From Actimicrobium sp034313845 (GTDB lineage: Bacteria; Pseudomonadota; Gammaproteobacteria; Burkholderiales; Burkholderiaceae_D): DNA of 64,000 nucleotides. The notes under the pieces were generated by a model. The model saw only the letters and a list, made by a program, of their open reading frames with translations, was not told the origin of the DNA and did not search any database. Positions 22,636 to 31,728 of this stretch are shown in pieces. The stretch is from NCBI RefSeq assembly GCF_034313845.1, contig NZ_JAVIWN010000001.1; one strand, given 5' to 3'. Position 1 is the first letter of the stretch. Every line of letters starts with the position of its first letter. Made by a program: the position numbers and the translations under genes.

Positions 22636-23430
22636 ATGCATATCAACCTGACCAATAAAACCGCATTGATTTCCGGCTCGACCAGTGGCATCGGTTTTGC
22701 CATCGCTGCTGGTCTGGCCGAATCCGGTGCCACCGTGATCCTGACCGGACGAACACAAGCGTCCGTCGATGCTGCCATTGACGCGCTCAGGAGTCGTCTG
22801 CCTGCTGTCACGGTGCGAGGAGTCGCCGCCGACCTCGGTACGGCCGAAGGGTGCGCGGCGCTGTTCGCGGCCGAACCGCATGCCGACATCCTCGTGAACA
22901 ATCTTGGCATCTACGGCGTGAAGGATTTTTTCGAGATCGGGGATGAGGAATGGACCCGGTTTTATGAAGTCAACGTTCTGTCTGGCGTACGCTTGTCGCG
23001 GGCCTATGCGCCGGCCATGGTGCAACAGGATTGGGGGCGCATCGTCTTCATTTCGTCGGAGTCAGGCCTCAATATTCCACCCGACATGATTCACTACGGT
23101 TTTACCAAAACGGCCAACCTGTCGGTCTCGCGGGGTTTGGCCAAGCGCCTGGCCGGGACCGGCGTCACCGTCAACGCAGTCCTGCCGGGGCCCACCTTGT
23201 CGGACGGATTGGTCGATGCCTTTCGCGACGCTGCCGAAAAAGCCGGACAGACGATCGAACAGGTCGCCACCGCGTTCGTCAAGGCCAAGCGACCCAGTTC
23301 AATCATTGAGCGTGCAGCGACGGTCGAAGAAGTCGCCAACATGGTCGTCTATGTCTGCTCGCAACAGGCCTCTGCCACCACAGGTGCAGCATTGCGTGTA
23401 GACGGCGGCACCGTCGATACGATAGCCTGA
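22636..23430 (+). CDS. Short-chain dehydrogenase/reductase
   Basis: A 264-residue SDR with cofactor turn SGSTSGIGFAIAAGLAESG, NNLGIYG, catalytic Ser in VFISSES, YxxxK as HYGFTK, and PGPT after the active site. These define a classical Rossmann-fold NAD(P)H oxidoreductase. The substrate is unknown. It stands alone, with an SD-like GGAG within a small palindrome (GGAGAATCTCC) just before the ATG. Confidence 0.9.
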   Translation: MHINLTNKTALISGSTSGIGFAIAAGLAESGATVILTGRTQASVDAAIDALRSRLPAVTVRGVAADLGTAEGCAALFAAEPHADILVNNLGIYGVKDFFEIGDEEWTRFYEVNVLSGVRLSRAYAPAMVQQDWGRIVFISSESGLNIPPDMIHYGFTKTANLSVSRGLAKRLAGTGVTVNAVLPGPTLSDGLVDAFRDAAEKAGQTIEQVATAFVKAKRPSSIIERAATVEEVANMVVYVCSQQASATTGAALRVDGGTVDTIA

Positions 23431-23493
23431 CGGGTACTGGTATGATCGCGCGCTCGGCCTGTCGGTCACACAAGACGGCGCTGCCCGACCAAC

Positions 23494-23623
23494 AATAAAT
23501 TGACTCTGACCCTTATTGAGCAAAAATAAATTGACTCTGACCCTTATTGATTCCAATTGATTGATGGATTAAATTGACTCTGACCCTTATTGACCAAAAA
23601 CAAATTGACTCTGACCCTCATTG
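23494..23623 (+). repeat. Four direct copies of TTGACTCTGACCCTTATTGA
   Basis: The unit occurs at about 23500, 23531, 23574 and 23604 (the fourth has CCCTCATTGA), each preceded by A-rich AATAAA or similar. Spacings are about 31, 43 and 30 bp. The array sits directly before the DUF1345 gene. The core TTGACTCTGACCC resembles dispersed sequences I associate with REP/RAYT-type elements in related bacteria, but no transposase is nearby. Confidence 0.85.
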
Positions 23624-23639
23624 ATTACCTCATTGATTA

Positions 23640-24287
23640 ATGCGCCATATATTTCATTCTCATCCGCGGTTGGTGGTGGCCGTGGTGCTTGGGTTGGTGG
23701 CGGGTGCTGTGGTGCCGCAATCATGGCGGGTCGTCACGCGTGTGCTGGCGGGGTGGAATGTCATGGCCTGGTTGTATCTTGCGCAGATGGCGTGGCTGAT
23801 GGCGACGGCCAGTCGGACGCGGGTGCGCGAGATTGCCGAGCGCGAGGATAACAATGCCGCTGTGGTGCTGGCGATCCTGTCGATCGCTGCGGCGTTGAGC
23901 CTGGTGGCGATTGTGCTGGAGCTGTCGTCGTCGAAGGGACTGTCGGATACACAAAAATTTTTGCATTACGGATTCACGGCAATGACTGTCGTTGGATCGT
24001 GGCTGCTGCTGGCAATAACTTACACGGTGCACTACGCACGGCTGTTCTACCTGTCTCCCGTCAAACAGCGTGCCTTGCATTTTCCGGAAGAGGAATTGCA
24101 CCCGGGCTATGCGGATTTCCTGTATTTTGCCGTGACGATTGCGGTAGCGGCCCAGACGTCGGATGTGATGGTGATGTCACCGTCGATCCGCAAGGCGGTG
24201 CTGGCACAGTCGATTCTGAGCTTCGTGTTCAATGCCGCCATCATCGGTTTGTCGATCAATATTGCGGCTAGCCTCGTCGGTAACTGA
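23640..24287 (+). CDS. DUF1345 integral membrane protein
   Basis: A 215-residue protein with about five membrane helices and the DUF1345 patterns WNVMAWLYLAQMAWLM, RTRVREIAEREDNN, TYTVHYARLFY and ADFLYFAVTIAVAAQTSDV. Function is unknown for the family. It lies 76 bp before a PerM-type permease on the same strand and begins 16 bp after a direct-repeat array. Confidence 0.88.
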   Translation: MRHIFHSHPRLVVAVVLGLVAGAVVPQSWRVVTRVLAGWNVMAWLYLAQMAWLMATASRTRVREIAEREDNNAAVVLAILSIAAALSLVAIVLELSSSKGLSDTQKFLHYGFTAMTVVGSWLLLAITYTVHYARLFYLSPVKQRALHFPEEELHPGYADFLYFAVTIAVAAQTSDVMVMSPSIRKAVLAQSILSFVFNAAIIGLSINIAASLVGN

Positions 24288-24363
24288 TGTACTGAACAGC
24301 CCAGTACGTTTTTCCCTAGCCCTCGGTGACGCGTGCACCTGCTTTGATGAAATGGATAACACC

Positions 24364-25428
24364 ATGTTTGGTTTCGATGTGCGTATCGCCCGGGTTGTCT
24401 GGACTGGCTCGCTGGTGGCTTTTCTCCTGTTTGCGACCTATTCGCTACGCTCGACATTGCTGGTCGTGGTGTTCGCGGTCTTCTTCAGTTATCTGTTGTA
24501 TCCGCTGGTCGAGCTAGTCGAACGCATCAAGCCGGTTCGTGTGCCACGCACGGTGTCCATCGGGATTGTCTTCGTTTTTGCCGTCCTGGTGTTCGGCGCG
24601 GCCGGTGCGCTGTTCGGCACGACCATCACGGAAGAGGCGATGCGCCTGAGCCAGCAACTGCCGACTCTGCTGGATCCGGCCAACATTTCGGCACGGGTGC
24701 CGCTGCCGGATTTCCTGGAGTCGCAACGCGCCCGCATCCTGGTGTTTGTGACCGAGCAGGTTCAGGCCGGAACCGGCCAGGCGCTGCCGATTGCGCAGCG
24801 ATTGGGCTTGGGCGTGATGCATGCGGCCACCAATCTCATTTACCTGATCCTGATCCCGGTCTTGAGTTTTTTACTGATCAAGGAAGCGCCGCTGCTGCGC
24901 GCCGAATTCCTGTCATCGCTGGGGACCGTCAGCGCGCCATTGTGGCGTGGCATCCTCTTCGATCTCGACGTGCTGCTCTCCAAGTATGTGCGCGCGCTGC
25001 TGTTGCTGTCGATGGCGACCTTTACCGTCTACAGCCTGGTGTTTTCGGCGATGGGTGTACCGTATTCGCTGTTGCTGGCCGGAGTCGCCGGACTGCTTGA
25101 AGTGATCCCGTTCGTCGGGCCGCTGTCGGCGGTCATCATCATCCTGTGCGTGGCGGCTTTCAGCGGCTTTTCGCACTTGCTCTGGTTGCTGATCTTCATT
25201 ATTGCGTACCGGATGTTCCAGGACTACGTTCTCAATCCGATGCTAATGAGCGAGGGCGTCGAGGTCTCGCCCTTGCTGATCATCGTCGGTTTGCTGGCTG
25301 GTGACGAACTGGCTGGCGTGACCGGCATTTTCTTATCGGTACCGGTACTGGCAGCCATCAAGATTCTTTTTGTCCGGGTGCGCTCGTCCACCCATTTGAT
25401 CGACAGGACGACCAATGCAAGCAACTGA
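24364..25428 (+). CDS. AI-2E/PerM-family transporter
   Basis: A 354-residue membrane protein with the family pattern: N-terminal helices (TLLVVVFAVFFSYLLYPLVE), a soluble central part, and C-terminal helices with AGVAGLLEVIPFVGPLSAV and FQDYVLNPMLMSEGVEVSPL. Relatives include TqsA, YdiK and PerM, assigned to autoinducer-2 export or Na+/H+ exchange. Two in-frame ATGs, 24352 and 24364, are possible; 24364 gives the usual N-terminus MFGFDVRIAR. The end overlaps the start of the thioredoxin gene by 14 bp. Confidence 0.88.
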   Translation: MFGFDVRIARVVWTGSLVAFLLFATYSLRSTLLVVVFAVFFSYLLYPLVELVERIKPVRVPRTVSIGIVFVFAVLVFGAAGALFGTTITEEAMRLSQQLPTLLDPANISARVPLPDFLESQRARILVFVTEQVQAGTGQALPIAQRLGLGVMHAATNLIYLILIPVLSFLLIKEAPLLRAEFLSSLGTVSAPLWRGILFDLDVLLSKYVRALLLLSMATFTVYSLVFSAMGVPYSLLLAGVAGLLEVIPFVGPLSAVIIILCVAAFSGFSHLLWLLIFIIAYRMFQDYVLNPMLMSEGVEVSPLLIIVGLLAGDELAGVTGIFLSVPVLAAIKILFVRVRSSTHLIDRTTNASN

Positions 25429-25746
25429 AAAATTCAATCCTGCCGACTTACTGCGCCACGACATCGACCAGTTGACCGGTGCCTCAGTGATCGAATTCGG
25501 CACCGACTGGTGCGGGCACTGCCAGGCGGCCGAGCATTGCTGGCCGCTGCGCTGGTTAATTATCCGCAAGTACAACTGCTCAAGGTCGAGGACGGCAAAG
25601 GACGCAAGCTGGGTCGCTCGTTTCGCGTGACGTACTGGCCGACGCTGATTTTTCTAAACGATGGTGTCGAAGTCACGCGACTGGTGCGCCCGACAGAAAT
25701 CGACGACATCGCACATGCGCTGGCGCTGGTTGCGGCGTTGTGCTGA
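25415..25746 (+). pseudogene. Thioredoxin-family gene with a single-base frameshift
   Basis: The first frame (from ATG 25415) gives MQATEKFNPADLLRHDIDQL and the redox motif EFGTDWCGHCQAAE. From about 25531-25540 the homology continues one frame over: LLAAALVNYPQVQLLKVEDG, then RSFRVTYWPTLIFLNDG with the cis-Pro YWPT, ending VAALC at 25746. One base (probably C, giving GAGCCATTG) is missing at the join. Restored, it would be about 110 residues, a cytosolic thiol-disulfide protein coupled to the upstream transporter by overlap. Could be true decay or a sequencing error. Confidence 0.85.
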
Positions 25747-25937
25747 ATGATGGTGTCTGACCGCTGAACTGCAGTGACTTTTCGGCGCGCTATTGACGCT
25801 GCTTAAACGCTTGCAGGATTCTGTTTTTCCTCCTCCCGCTCCAACCTACAATTCTTGCCACCGTCCATGCTGCCTGCCCGTCTTGCCGGGTAGTGCCTTG
25901 CATCCTGTTCGTTTTTTATTGTGTAGAGGAGTGTCAC

Positions 25938-27695
25938 TTGGTCACACCACGCTTCACGCTCGGTCCCGTCTTGTCCTTTCGCGGCTGCGGCGAGGACGGG
26001 CAATGGCGCGTTACTGCCTTGATCGGAATCAGTGCCGGCGACGACATCCCTTTGCTGCAACGCGAGCAGCAACGCTGCCAGCCGCCGGTACTGCTGTACG
26101 CAGGCAGCAAACAAAAATTCCTGCGTTATGACCTCAGTTGTTCGCTGCAACAGCAGGAGCGCACGGTGACGTTTGGCCTTGCCGATGGCGGACCAACCTG
26201 GCAGTTCACGGTGCCTGCGGCAGGGCAGGTGCCGCACATGGCCTATGTGTCCTGCAATGGATTTTCCGACCCGGACGTCATGCGCAAGCTGATCCGTCCG
26301 GCCAATGCGGTATGGACCGATCTGCTCGAGTGCCACGACCCTGCCATGCGTACCAGCGAGACAGTGCTCGACAAGGAGCAGTTGTGGCACGAGACGCGGT
26401 TGCAAGAGCATCATGTGCAGCGCTTCCACCTGCTGCTGATGGGTGGCGACCAGCTATATTGCGACACGATCTGGCAGGATATTGCCGCGCTCAGGGCATG
26501 GGTCAGTCTGTCGCGTGACGAACAATTGCAGTACCCGGTTGGCAAGGCACTCGCGCGCGACATCGAAAACTATTACTTCAATCTCTACGGCGCACGCTGG
26601 TTGCCGCCGTCGCGTCGCGCATGGGAGTCGGTCAGACCGAACCGCGATGGTGCCGACGCGTTGGCGTGCATTCCGACCGTGATGATGTGGGACGACCACG
26701 ATATTTTCGATGGATGGGGTTCATATAGTCCCGAGATGCAGCAAAGCCCGGTATTTCACACGCTGTTCCGGTGTGCACGGCAAGCATTCTGGGTTTGTCA
26801 GTTGCAGCATGCACTGGCTGATTTGCCGTCGCTGCCTGAACCTGTCCATGTCATCGCCGGCAAAGCGCCGACAGCGGCACCGCGCGATCCGCTGCTTGCG
26901 CCGGTGGCCTGGAGTACGCAGTTGCAGCACGATGCATTGGCCTTGCCGCTGCTCGATAGTCAGCCGGGGTTTTCATACGCGTTTCGGCTTGGGCCGATCG
27001 CGCTGGTGGTGCCGGATTTACGCAGCGAACGATCACGCACGCAAGTCATGGGGCCGGCCACATGGCGTGCGCTGCAGGGTTGGCTGGCTACGCTTGGCAA
27101 AGTCACAGATGTCGCATGTCAGCATCTGCTGCTGATGTCGTCGGTGCCGGTGGTGCATCCGAAACTGACGCTGGCAGCGGGGCTGACCAGCTTGCTCGGA
27201 AGTGACAATGTCCTCGATAGCAATGCCGATGACCTCAAGGACCAATGGTCCGACGACGACCACGAAGGAGAACGCAAACGCCTGCTGCAAACCCTCACTG
27301 ATCTGGCCGAACGGGACAAGATGCGGATCGCGATCCTGTCGGGGGATGTCCATGTCGCGGCGTGGGGCGTTGCCTATCGGCGTGACGTCGCACCGACCGA
27401 GAACTGGAGCCGCCTCTACCAGTTCACTTCTTCGGCCGTGGTGCATCCGTCGCTGTCAGGTTTGCTCGACAAGCTGTTTCTTGGCTATTTGAATAATGCC
27501 GCCGGCCAGGTCCAGCTGATCGATGCCCAGCATCAAATCGAGATGCTGCGTTTTCCCGGTCACAATCAATTCATGATGGCAGCACGCAACTGGCTTGCCA
27601 TCGAAGTCGATCCGGCGGCGGACAGCAAGCTGTGGTTCACGTGGCGCTGCGAGAATGAGCAGGGGTTTTCAAATCATTTGCAAGCGCTTGGGTGA
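25938..27695 (+). CDS. PhoD-like metallophosphatase
   Basis: A 585-residue protein with the binuclear-metal phosphatase blocks of the PhoD-like family: LLMGGDQLYCD, MMWDDHDIFDGWGSY, LSGDVHVAAWGV. The blocks sit in the expected order in the C-terminal two thirds, after a beta-rich N-terminal domain. No signal peptide is seen, unlike secreted PhoD, so it may be cytoplasmic. The best start is TTG at 25938, six bases after AGAGGAG; no ATG is close. The substrate is unknown (phosphodiester or phosphomonoester). Confidence 0.85.
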   Translation: MVTPRFTLGPVLSFRGCGEDGQWRVTALIGISAGDDIPLLQREQQRCQPPVLLYAGSKQKFLRYDLSCSLQQQERTVTFGLADGGPTWQFTVPAAGQVPHMAYVSCNGFSDPDVMRKLIRPANAVWTDLLECHDPAMRTSETVLDKEQLWHETRLQEHHVQRFHLLLMGGDQLYCDTIWQDIAALRAWVSLSRDEQLQYPVGKALARDIENYYFNLYGARWLPPSRRAWESVRPNRDGADALACIPTVMMWDDHDIFDGWGSYSPEMQQSPVFHTLFRCARQAFWVCQLQHALADLPSLPEPVHVIAGKAPTAAPRDPLLAPVAWSTQLQHDALALPLLDSQPGFSYAFRLGPIALVVPDLRSERSRTQVMGPATWRALQGWLATLGKVTDVACQHLLLMSSVPVVHPKLTLAAGLTSLLGSDNVLDSNADDLKDQWSDDDHEGERKRLLQTLTDLAERDKMRIAILSGDVHVAAWGVAYRRDVAPTENWSRLYQFTSSAVVHPSLSGLLDKLFLGYLNNAAGQVQLIDAQHQIEMLRFPGHNQFMMAARNWLAIEVDPAADSKLWFTWRCENEQGFSNHLQALG

Positions 27696-27733
27696 ACGGC
27701 GACTTTTCCCAGGCAATGGTCATTTGTGCGCGT

Positions 27734-27760
27734 GGTGCAATGCCCTTCGGTTATTGCACC
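27734..27760. repeat. REP-like hairpin, copy 1
   Basis: GGTGCAAT, a CCCTTCGG-containing loop, then ATTGCACC, followed by CTACGATT. The arms are 8-bp perfect complements. Confidence 0.85.
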
Positions 27761-27786
27761 CTACGATTGAGCGGGAGTTCGAGGGG

Positions 27787-27816
27787 TTGATGTTGATGTT
27801 GATGTTGATGTTGAAG
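27787..27816. repeat. TTGATG hexamer run
   Basis: Four perfect TTGATG units followed by a TTGAAG variant; nearby TTGACG and TTGACC continue a degenerate pattern. Confidence 0.85.
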
Positions 27817-28084
27817 TGGCAGTTGACGTTGACCTGTTCCGCATTGAAGCAGCTGCCAAAAGTCGGAGCCAGGCAGGGGATCAGAGGGACGCATGTCTGA
27901 GCGTAGCGAGTTTGCGGCCCTCCCCCTGACTGGCTCCGGCTTTTGGGAACCCGAAGGGCAGCGGCTTCGCGGTCGCCTTTTTCTTGGTTACTTTCTTTTT
28001 GGCGAAGCAAAAAGAAGTGACCGGCTGCCGGGCCGCCCCCGGCTTGGTCGTGGCGGAGTTCACACAGAATTAGCTACCGCAGTC

Positions 28085-28111
28085 GGTGCAATGCCCTTCG
28101 GTTATTGCACC
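28085..28111. repeat. REP-like hairpin, copy 2
   Basis: Identical core to copy 1, same orientation, again followed by CTACGATT. Confidence 0.85.
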
Positions 28112-28127
28112 CTACGATTAGCACCGT

Positions 28128-28199
28128 AGTCAGCGCAGTCAGCGCAGTCGGTGCAGTCAGCGCAGTCAGCGCAGTCGGTGCAGTCAGCGCATTCAATGC
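28128..28199. repeat. Eight-unit 9-bp tandem array
   Basis: Units read AGTCAGCGC, AGTCAGCGC, AGTCGGTGC, then the same three again, then AGTCAGCGC and ATTCAATGC. This gives a 27-bp higher-order period. The AGTCGGTGC unit also occurs at the left edge of REP copy 2. Confidence 0.9.
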
Positions 28200-28221
28200 A
28201 ATGCCCTGCGGTTATTGCACC
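28195..28221. repeat. REP-like hairpin, copy 3 (diverged)
   Basis: AATGCAATGCCCTGCGGTTA then TTGCACC. Same orientation as copies 1 and 2, with changes in the left arm and loop. Confidence 0.75.
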
Positions 28222-28306
28222 CTACGCGAGGGTCGAATTTTAATCAGCAGAAACGAGGCGGCCTTAATCGCAAAGCCATGAACCACCTACCTTTCAGAAA
28301 CGGTAG

Positions 28307-28333
28307 GGTGCAATAACCGAAGGGCATTGCACC
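28307..28333. repeat. REP-like hairpin, copy 4 (inverted)
   Basis: GGTGCAATAACCGAAGGGC then ATTGCACC, the reverse complement of copy 1, preceded by GGTAG. Confidence 0.85.
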
Positions 28334-28493
28334 GCACGCGAGCCGAGTGCGGCAATACTGCTGTTGTTATTAAGTAACTTTGTGCCTTGATTCAATAGCT
28401 ATGCGTGCTGGCTCGCATAGCATCCGGTGTGCTTGCGTGATCATGAGCCGCCAGGCGTACTTCGTGCGCCGGCGTTCTCTTTGGTAAGCACAC

Positions 28494-29963
28494 ATGATGA
28501 CCTCTCCATTTTTATCCACCGACCGGCTTGTCCGGCACGGCAGTGCAGCGCTGACCCTGACACTGGCTGGCCTGTCCGGTGCCAGTGCGCAATTCATTGA
28601 TCGCACCAGCGGGCCGGGCGCAATGGTGCGCTCCGAACTGCCCGATCTCGGTGGACCGGTCGCTGCTGCGGCACCCGCGAAAGATTATGTGTTGCCAGCG
28701 CTGGAAATCATCGGTTTCGACATCATCCTCAATCGCCTGAACCATCAGTTCGACAAGACCACCACCGACTACAACGTCACTGTCCCGACCATCAAGCGCA
28801 ACATCAGCAGCAGTTGGGTTGTCGATAATGATCCGTACAAGACCAATCAGATCCTGCATCCTTACCAGGGAGCGATGTATCACGGCTTTGCCCGCTCGAC
28901 TGGCATGAATTACTGGGAATCGCTCGGCTATACCTTTGCCGGCAGCGCCTTCTGGGAAATCTTCGGCGAAGCGACCCGGCCATCACGCAACGATCAGATT
29001 GCCAGCGGCATCGCCGGCAGCTTCCTCGGCGAGTCGCTGTTCCGCTTGTCTAGCCTGGTGCTGGAAAACGGCAGCGGATTGCCGTCGAACCTGCGCGAAG
29101 TGGCGGCAGCGGCCATCTCGCCATCAACCGGGTTCAACCGGCTTGCCTTCGGCAATCGCTTCGATGCAATTTTTGCCAGCAATAATCCAGCCTATTATGG
29201 CCGCTTGCAGGTCGGTGCCAGCACGGCAACCCAGGCCGTGCTGGGCCCCTCGGTTCAGGACAAACGCACTGAAGCCGTCGTCAACTTTGCGATTGACTAT
29301 GGCTTGCCGGGCAAGAACGGCTATCGCTACGAGCGGCCATTTGACTACTTCAATCTCGAGGCCACGGCGTCGAGCGGCAGCGGGGTCGAAAGCATCCATA
29401 ACCGCGGCTTGCTGATTGGCCAGAAATACGAACTGGGTAATGACTATCGGGGTATCTGGGGCCTGTATGGCAGCTACGATTACATCGCGCCGCAATTGTT
29501 CCGGGTGTCCAGCACGGCGCTGTCGCTGGGTTCGACCGCGCAGTGGTGGCTATCCAATAGCGTGGCGCTGCAAGGTACGGCTACTGCCGGTATCGGCTAC
29601 GCAGCGGCGGGCAGCGTGCGCACAGCCGGCGAGCGTGACTACAACTATGGTGTCGCGCCGCAAGCGCTGGTGTCGGTGCGGATGATTCTGGCCGATGCTG
29701 CCGCCGTCTCGTTCACTGCCCGTGAATACTTCGTCAGCAATGTGGCCGCAGCCAGTCGCGGTGGTCATGAAAACATTATTCGTGCCGATACGTCGGTGAT
29801 CTGGCGGGTCCATCAGCAGCACGCGGTCGCGCTCAAGTACTTGTGGTCGCAGCGCGATGCGGCTTTTCCCGGGTTGAGCAACCAGACCCAGACCCGCGCC
29901 ACCGTGGGTTTGTATTACACGCTGCTGGCCAAGGATGGCTTTGGTACGGTGGACTGGCGCTGA
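28494..29963 (+). CDS. DUF3943 outer-membrane-type protein
   Basis: A 489-residue protein with signal peptide (AALTLTLAGLSGASA). The N-terminal half carries the DUF3943 pattern (SSWVVDNDPYKTNQILHPYQ, AMYHGFARSTGMNYWESLGY, GSAFWEIFGE). The C-terminal half alternates polar and aromatic residues (RGIWGLYGSYDYIAP, TRATVGLYYTLLAKDGFG), as in outer-membrane barrels. Function unknown. The start has no strong ribosome site; a second ATG follows directly. It converges on the pilus operon with only 30 bp between the stops. Confidence 0.85.
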   Translation: MMTSPFLSTDRLVRHGSAALTLTLAGLSGASAQFIDRTSGPGAMVRSELPDLGGPVAAAAPAKDYVLPALEIIGFDIILNRLNHQFDKTTTDYNVTVPTIKRNISSSWVVDNDPYKTNQILHPYQGAMYHGFARSTGMNYWESLGYTFAGSAFWEIFGEATRPSRNDQIASGIAGSFLGESLFRLSSLVLENGSGLPSNLREVAAAAISPSTGFNRLAFGNRFDAIFASNNPAYYGRLQVGASTATQAVLGPSVQDKRTEAVVNFAIDYGLPGKNGYRYERPFDYFNLEATASSGSGVESIHNRGLLIGQKYELGNDYRGIWGLYGSYDYIAPQLFRVSSTALSLGSTAQWWLSNSVALQGTATAGIGYAAAGSVRTAGERDYNYGVAPQALVSVRMILADAAAVSFTAREYFVSNVAAASRGGHENIIRADTSVIWRVHQQHAVALKYLWSQRDAAFPGLSNQTQTRATVGLYYTLLAKDGFGTVDWR

Positions 29964-29993
29964 CCGGGCTGTGCACTGCCAACACGGTCGTCA

Positions 29994-31643
29994 TTATCTT
30001 CTGGCCAGCGCCGGGATGCCCTGGTCGACAGTCAGCGCATGGGTCAGACGCAACCCGGGCGTCTCGGATCGCACCTCTGCATCGGTCTGGCCTGCGGACT
30101 CGTCGCGACTCCGCTCGGGCCTCGCTGGTGCCACGACCGGCACCTTCGGCACCGCCTGCTGATAGCCCTTGCCACGGAAATACACCACCTTCGATTTCAG
30201 CGCCAGCACCAGCTCGGAACGCGTCACCGTGTCACTGCTACCGTTTTGCGAAATACCGCGCCGGATATCACTGGCATCGCGGTTGATGGTGATTCCGCCG
30301 AGCAGGATCATGTCGCCGGGGCGGGCCCGGATCACGGTATTGATTTCACGGTCCGCTGTGGTCGGCAAGGTCAGGTCGGTGCCGAGCGCGGTGAACTTGT
30401 TGAGGCTCACAATCTCCGAGATCGACAGGCCGATGCGGGTGTAGACGGTGTTATCGCTGAAGTCACCGAACAGTGCCAGATCAAGGCCGGTCTTGAGGTC
30501 GCGGGTTTCCGTCGTGACCTGATTCACCGAGGTCGAAAAATTGGTGCCGACCTTCGAGACATAGGTGGTCGACTGACCGACACGCAGACTACCCTTGGTA
30601 CCGGAAATCACCGCCAGCCGTGGCCGGGAAATGGCTTTGACATTGCCCTGGGTCTGCAGAAAATTGATGAGCATGTCGACTGAAAAACGCGATGACGACA
30701 GCACCAGTCCCAGCCCCAGTCCGGCGATGCCGCCACTGACGGCATTGCCGATGTTTTGGGCGGCCGTCGTTGCTGTTGTTGCCGTCGTTGCCGTCGTGGC
30801 ACCGGCCACAGCGGGCGTGACCGTCGTTGCCGTACCCGCCGGATTGGTGGCCAGTCCCGGTGTGCCGGCCCAGGCCAGTTTGTTCCACTGGATGCCCGTG
30901 TCCGAGTTATCCTTCAGATCGACCTGAAAGATGTTGACGTCGTAGATGATCAGCGAACGTGTCTCGCGGATTTTTTGCAAGTAGCTTTCGATCTTGGCGA
31001 GCGACGGCCGGTTGGTGCGAAACACCAGCGAGCGGTTGAGCCGGTCAATGTACGGATCTTTTGCGCCCAGAAATTGCAGCGTGTTGGTCAGGCCGGCGGC
31101 ATTGTCTTCCGATAGCGCCGGTGGCAATTCGACGACGAATTGCTGCTCTGGCTGGATGAACAGAGTGTTCTTCCTGAACTGGTAAAAAAAACCGATCGAT
31201 TCCGACAGGTTATCGAGCACCTCGGTCAGATTGCCCTTCACATCGAAGGCCGAGATGGGCCCGAAGCGTTCGCTGCCTTTGCTGCCGCCTTCGATGTTGA
31301 GTGCAATGCCGGTATCTTTCAGTACCAGACGCAGTGCGTCATACACCCCGGATTCAGTCACGCTGAGATTGCGTATTGCAATGTTTGGCAGCCGGGCACT
31401 GTCGACAAGGGGCCGCATCAGGAACATGTCTTCACTGCCAAAACCGGCGTCGATATCCAGGCTGGCGTCCGTGCCGGCGTCGTCGACGGTGCGGCTGTCG
31501 GGCGCGTTGACGACCGCTTCCTTCGGATGGGCCAGCGGACGCGGAAAACTGGCGCAACCCGTTAATGTCATCAGCACAGCGAGCGCCAGCGCGACGGGTC
31601 GAGGTGTGGAACGAACGACGAATTGGCTTGATTCAACTTTCAT
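29994..31643 (-). CDS. Type IV (IVb-like) pilus secretin lipoprotein
   Basis: A 549-residue secretin, the outer-membrane channel of the pilus machine. It has a lipobox signal (VLMTLTGC), N0/N1-type periplasmic domains (NIAIRNLSVTESGVYDALRL, NLTEVLDNLSESIGFFYQF), and the C-terminal secretin core (AISRPRLAVISGTKGSLRVG, TRIGLSISEIVSLNKF, REINTVIRARPGDMILLGGI). A low-complexity Thr/Ala run (TTATTATTATT) interrupts the middle. It matches PilN-type secretins of IVb pili better than PilQ. It is the last gene of the eleven-gene operon, 85 bp after the giant fibre gene. Confidence 0.88.
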   Translation of the reverse strand: MKVESSQFVVRSTPRPVALALAVLMTLTGCASFPRPLAHPKEAVVNAPDSRTVDDAGTDASLDIDAGFGSEDMFLMRPLVDSARLPNIAIRNLSVTESGVYDALRLVLKDTGIALNIEGGSKGSERFGPISAFDVKGNLTEVLDNLSESIGFFYQFRKNTLFIQPEQQFVVELPPALSEDNAAGLTNTLQFLGAKDPYIDRLNRSLVFRTNRPSLAKIESYLQKIRETRSLIIYDVNIFQVDLKDNSDTGIQWNKLAWAGTPGLATNPAGTATTVTPAVAGATTATTATTATTAAQNIGNAVSGGIAGLGLGLVLSSSRFSVDMLINFLQTQGNVKAISRPRLAVISGTKGSLRVGQSTTYVSKVGTNFSTSVNQVTTETRDLKTGLDLALFGDFSDNTVYTRIGLSISEIVSLNKFTALGTDLTLPTTADREINTVIRARPGDMILLGGITINRDASDIRRGISQNGSSDTVTRSELVLALKSKVVYFRGKGYQQAVPKVPVVAPARPERSRDESAGQTDAEVRSETPGLRLTHALTVDQGIPALARR

Positions 31644-31728
31644 GATTTTCCTTGTAGCGAACCTGCCGACAAACCTGCAAATGCACCTGCACTAGTGCAC
31701 TTTCCCAATCCTGCTCAAGCTATCTTGA

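Larger units (their letters stand above)
27696..28493. other. Repeat-rich non-coding region
   Basis: No gene is supported here. It contains four copies of a REP-like hairpin, a TTGATG hexamer run (27787-27810), a 9-bp tandem array (28128-28199), and a stretch (about 27880-28065) whose translation (CFAKKK, PFGFPKAGASQGEGRK) is of a type often mis-annotated as small proteins in Burkholderiales. Confidence 0.75.

Noticed and set aside
27720..28129. Small frames in the repeat-rich region, including one with CFAKKK and PFGFPKAGASQGEGRK
   Set aside because: These come from dispersed repeats that are open in many frames; no start signals or conservation as proteins that I can defend.
28128..28199. 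Possible CRISPR-like array
   Set aside because: The unit is 9 bp with no spacers; it is a simple tandem repeat.
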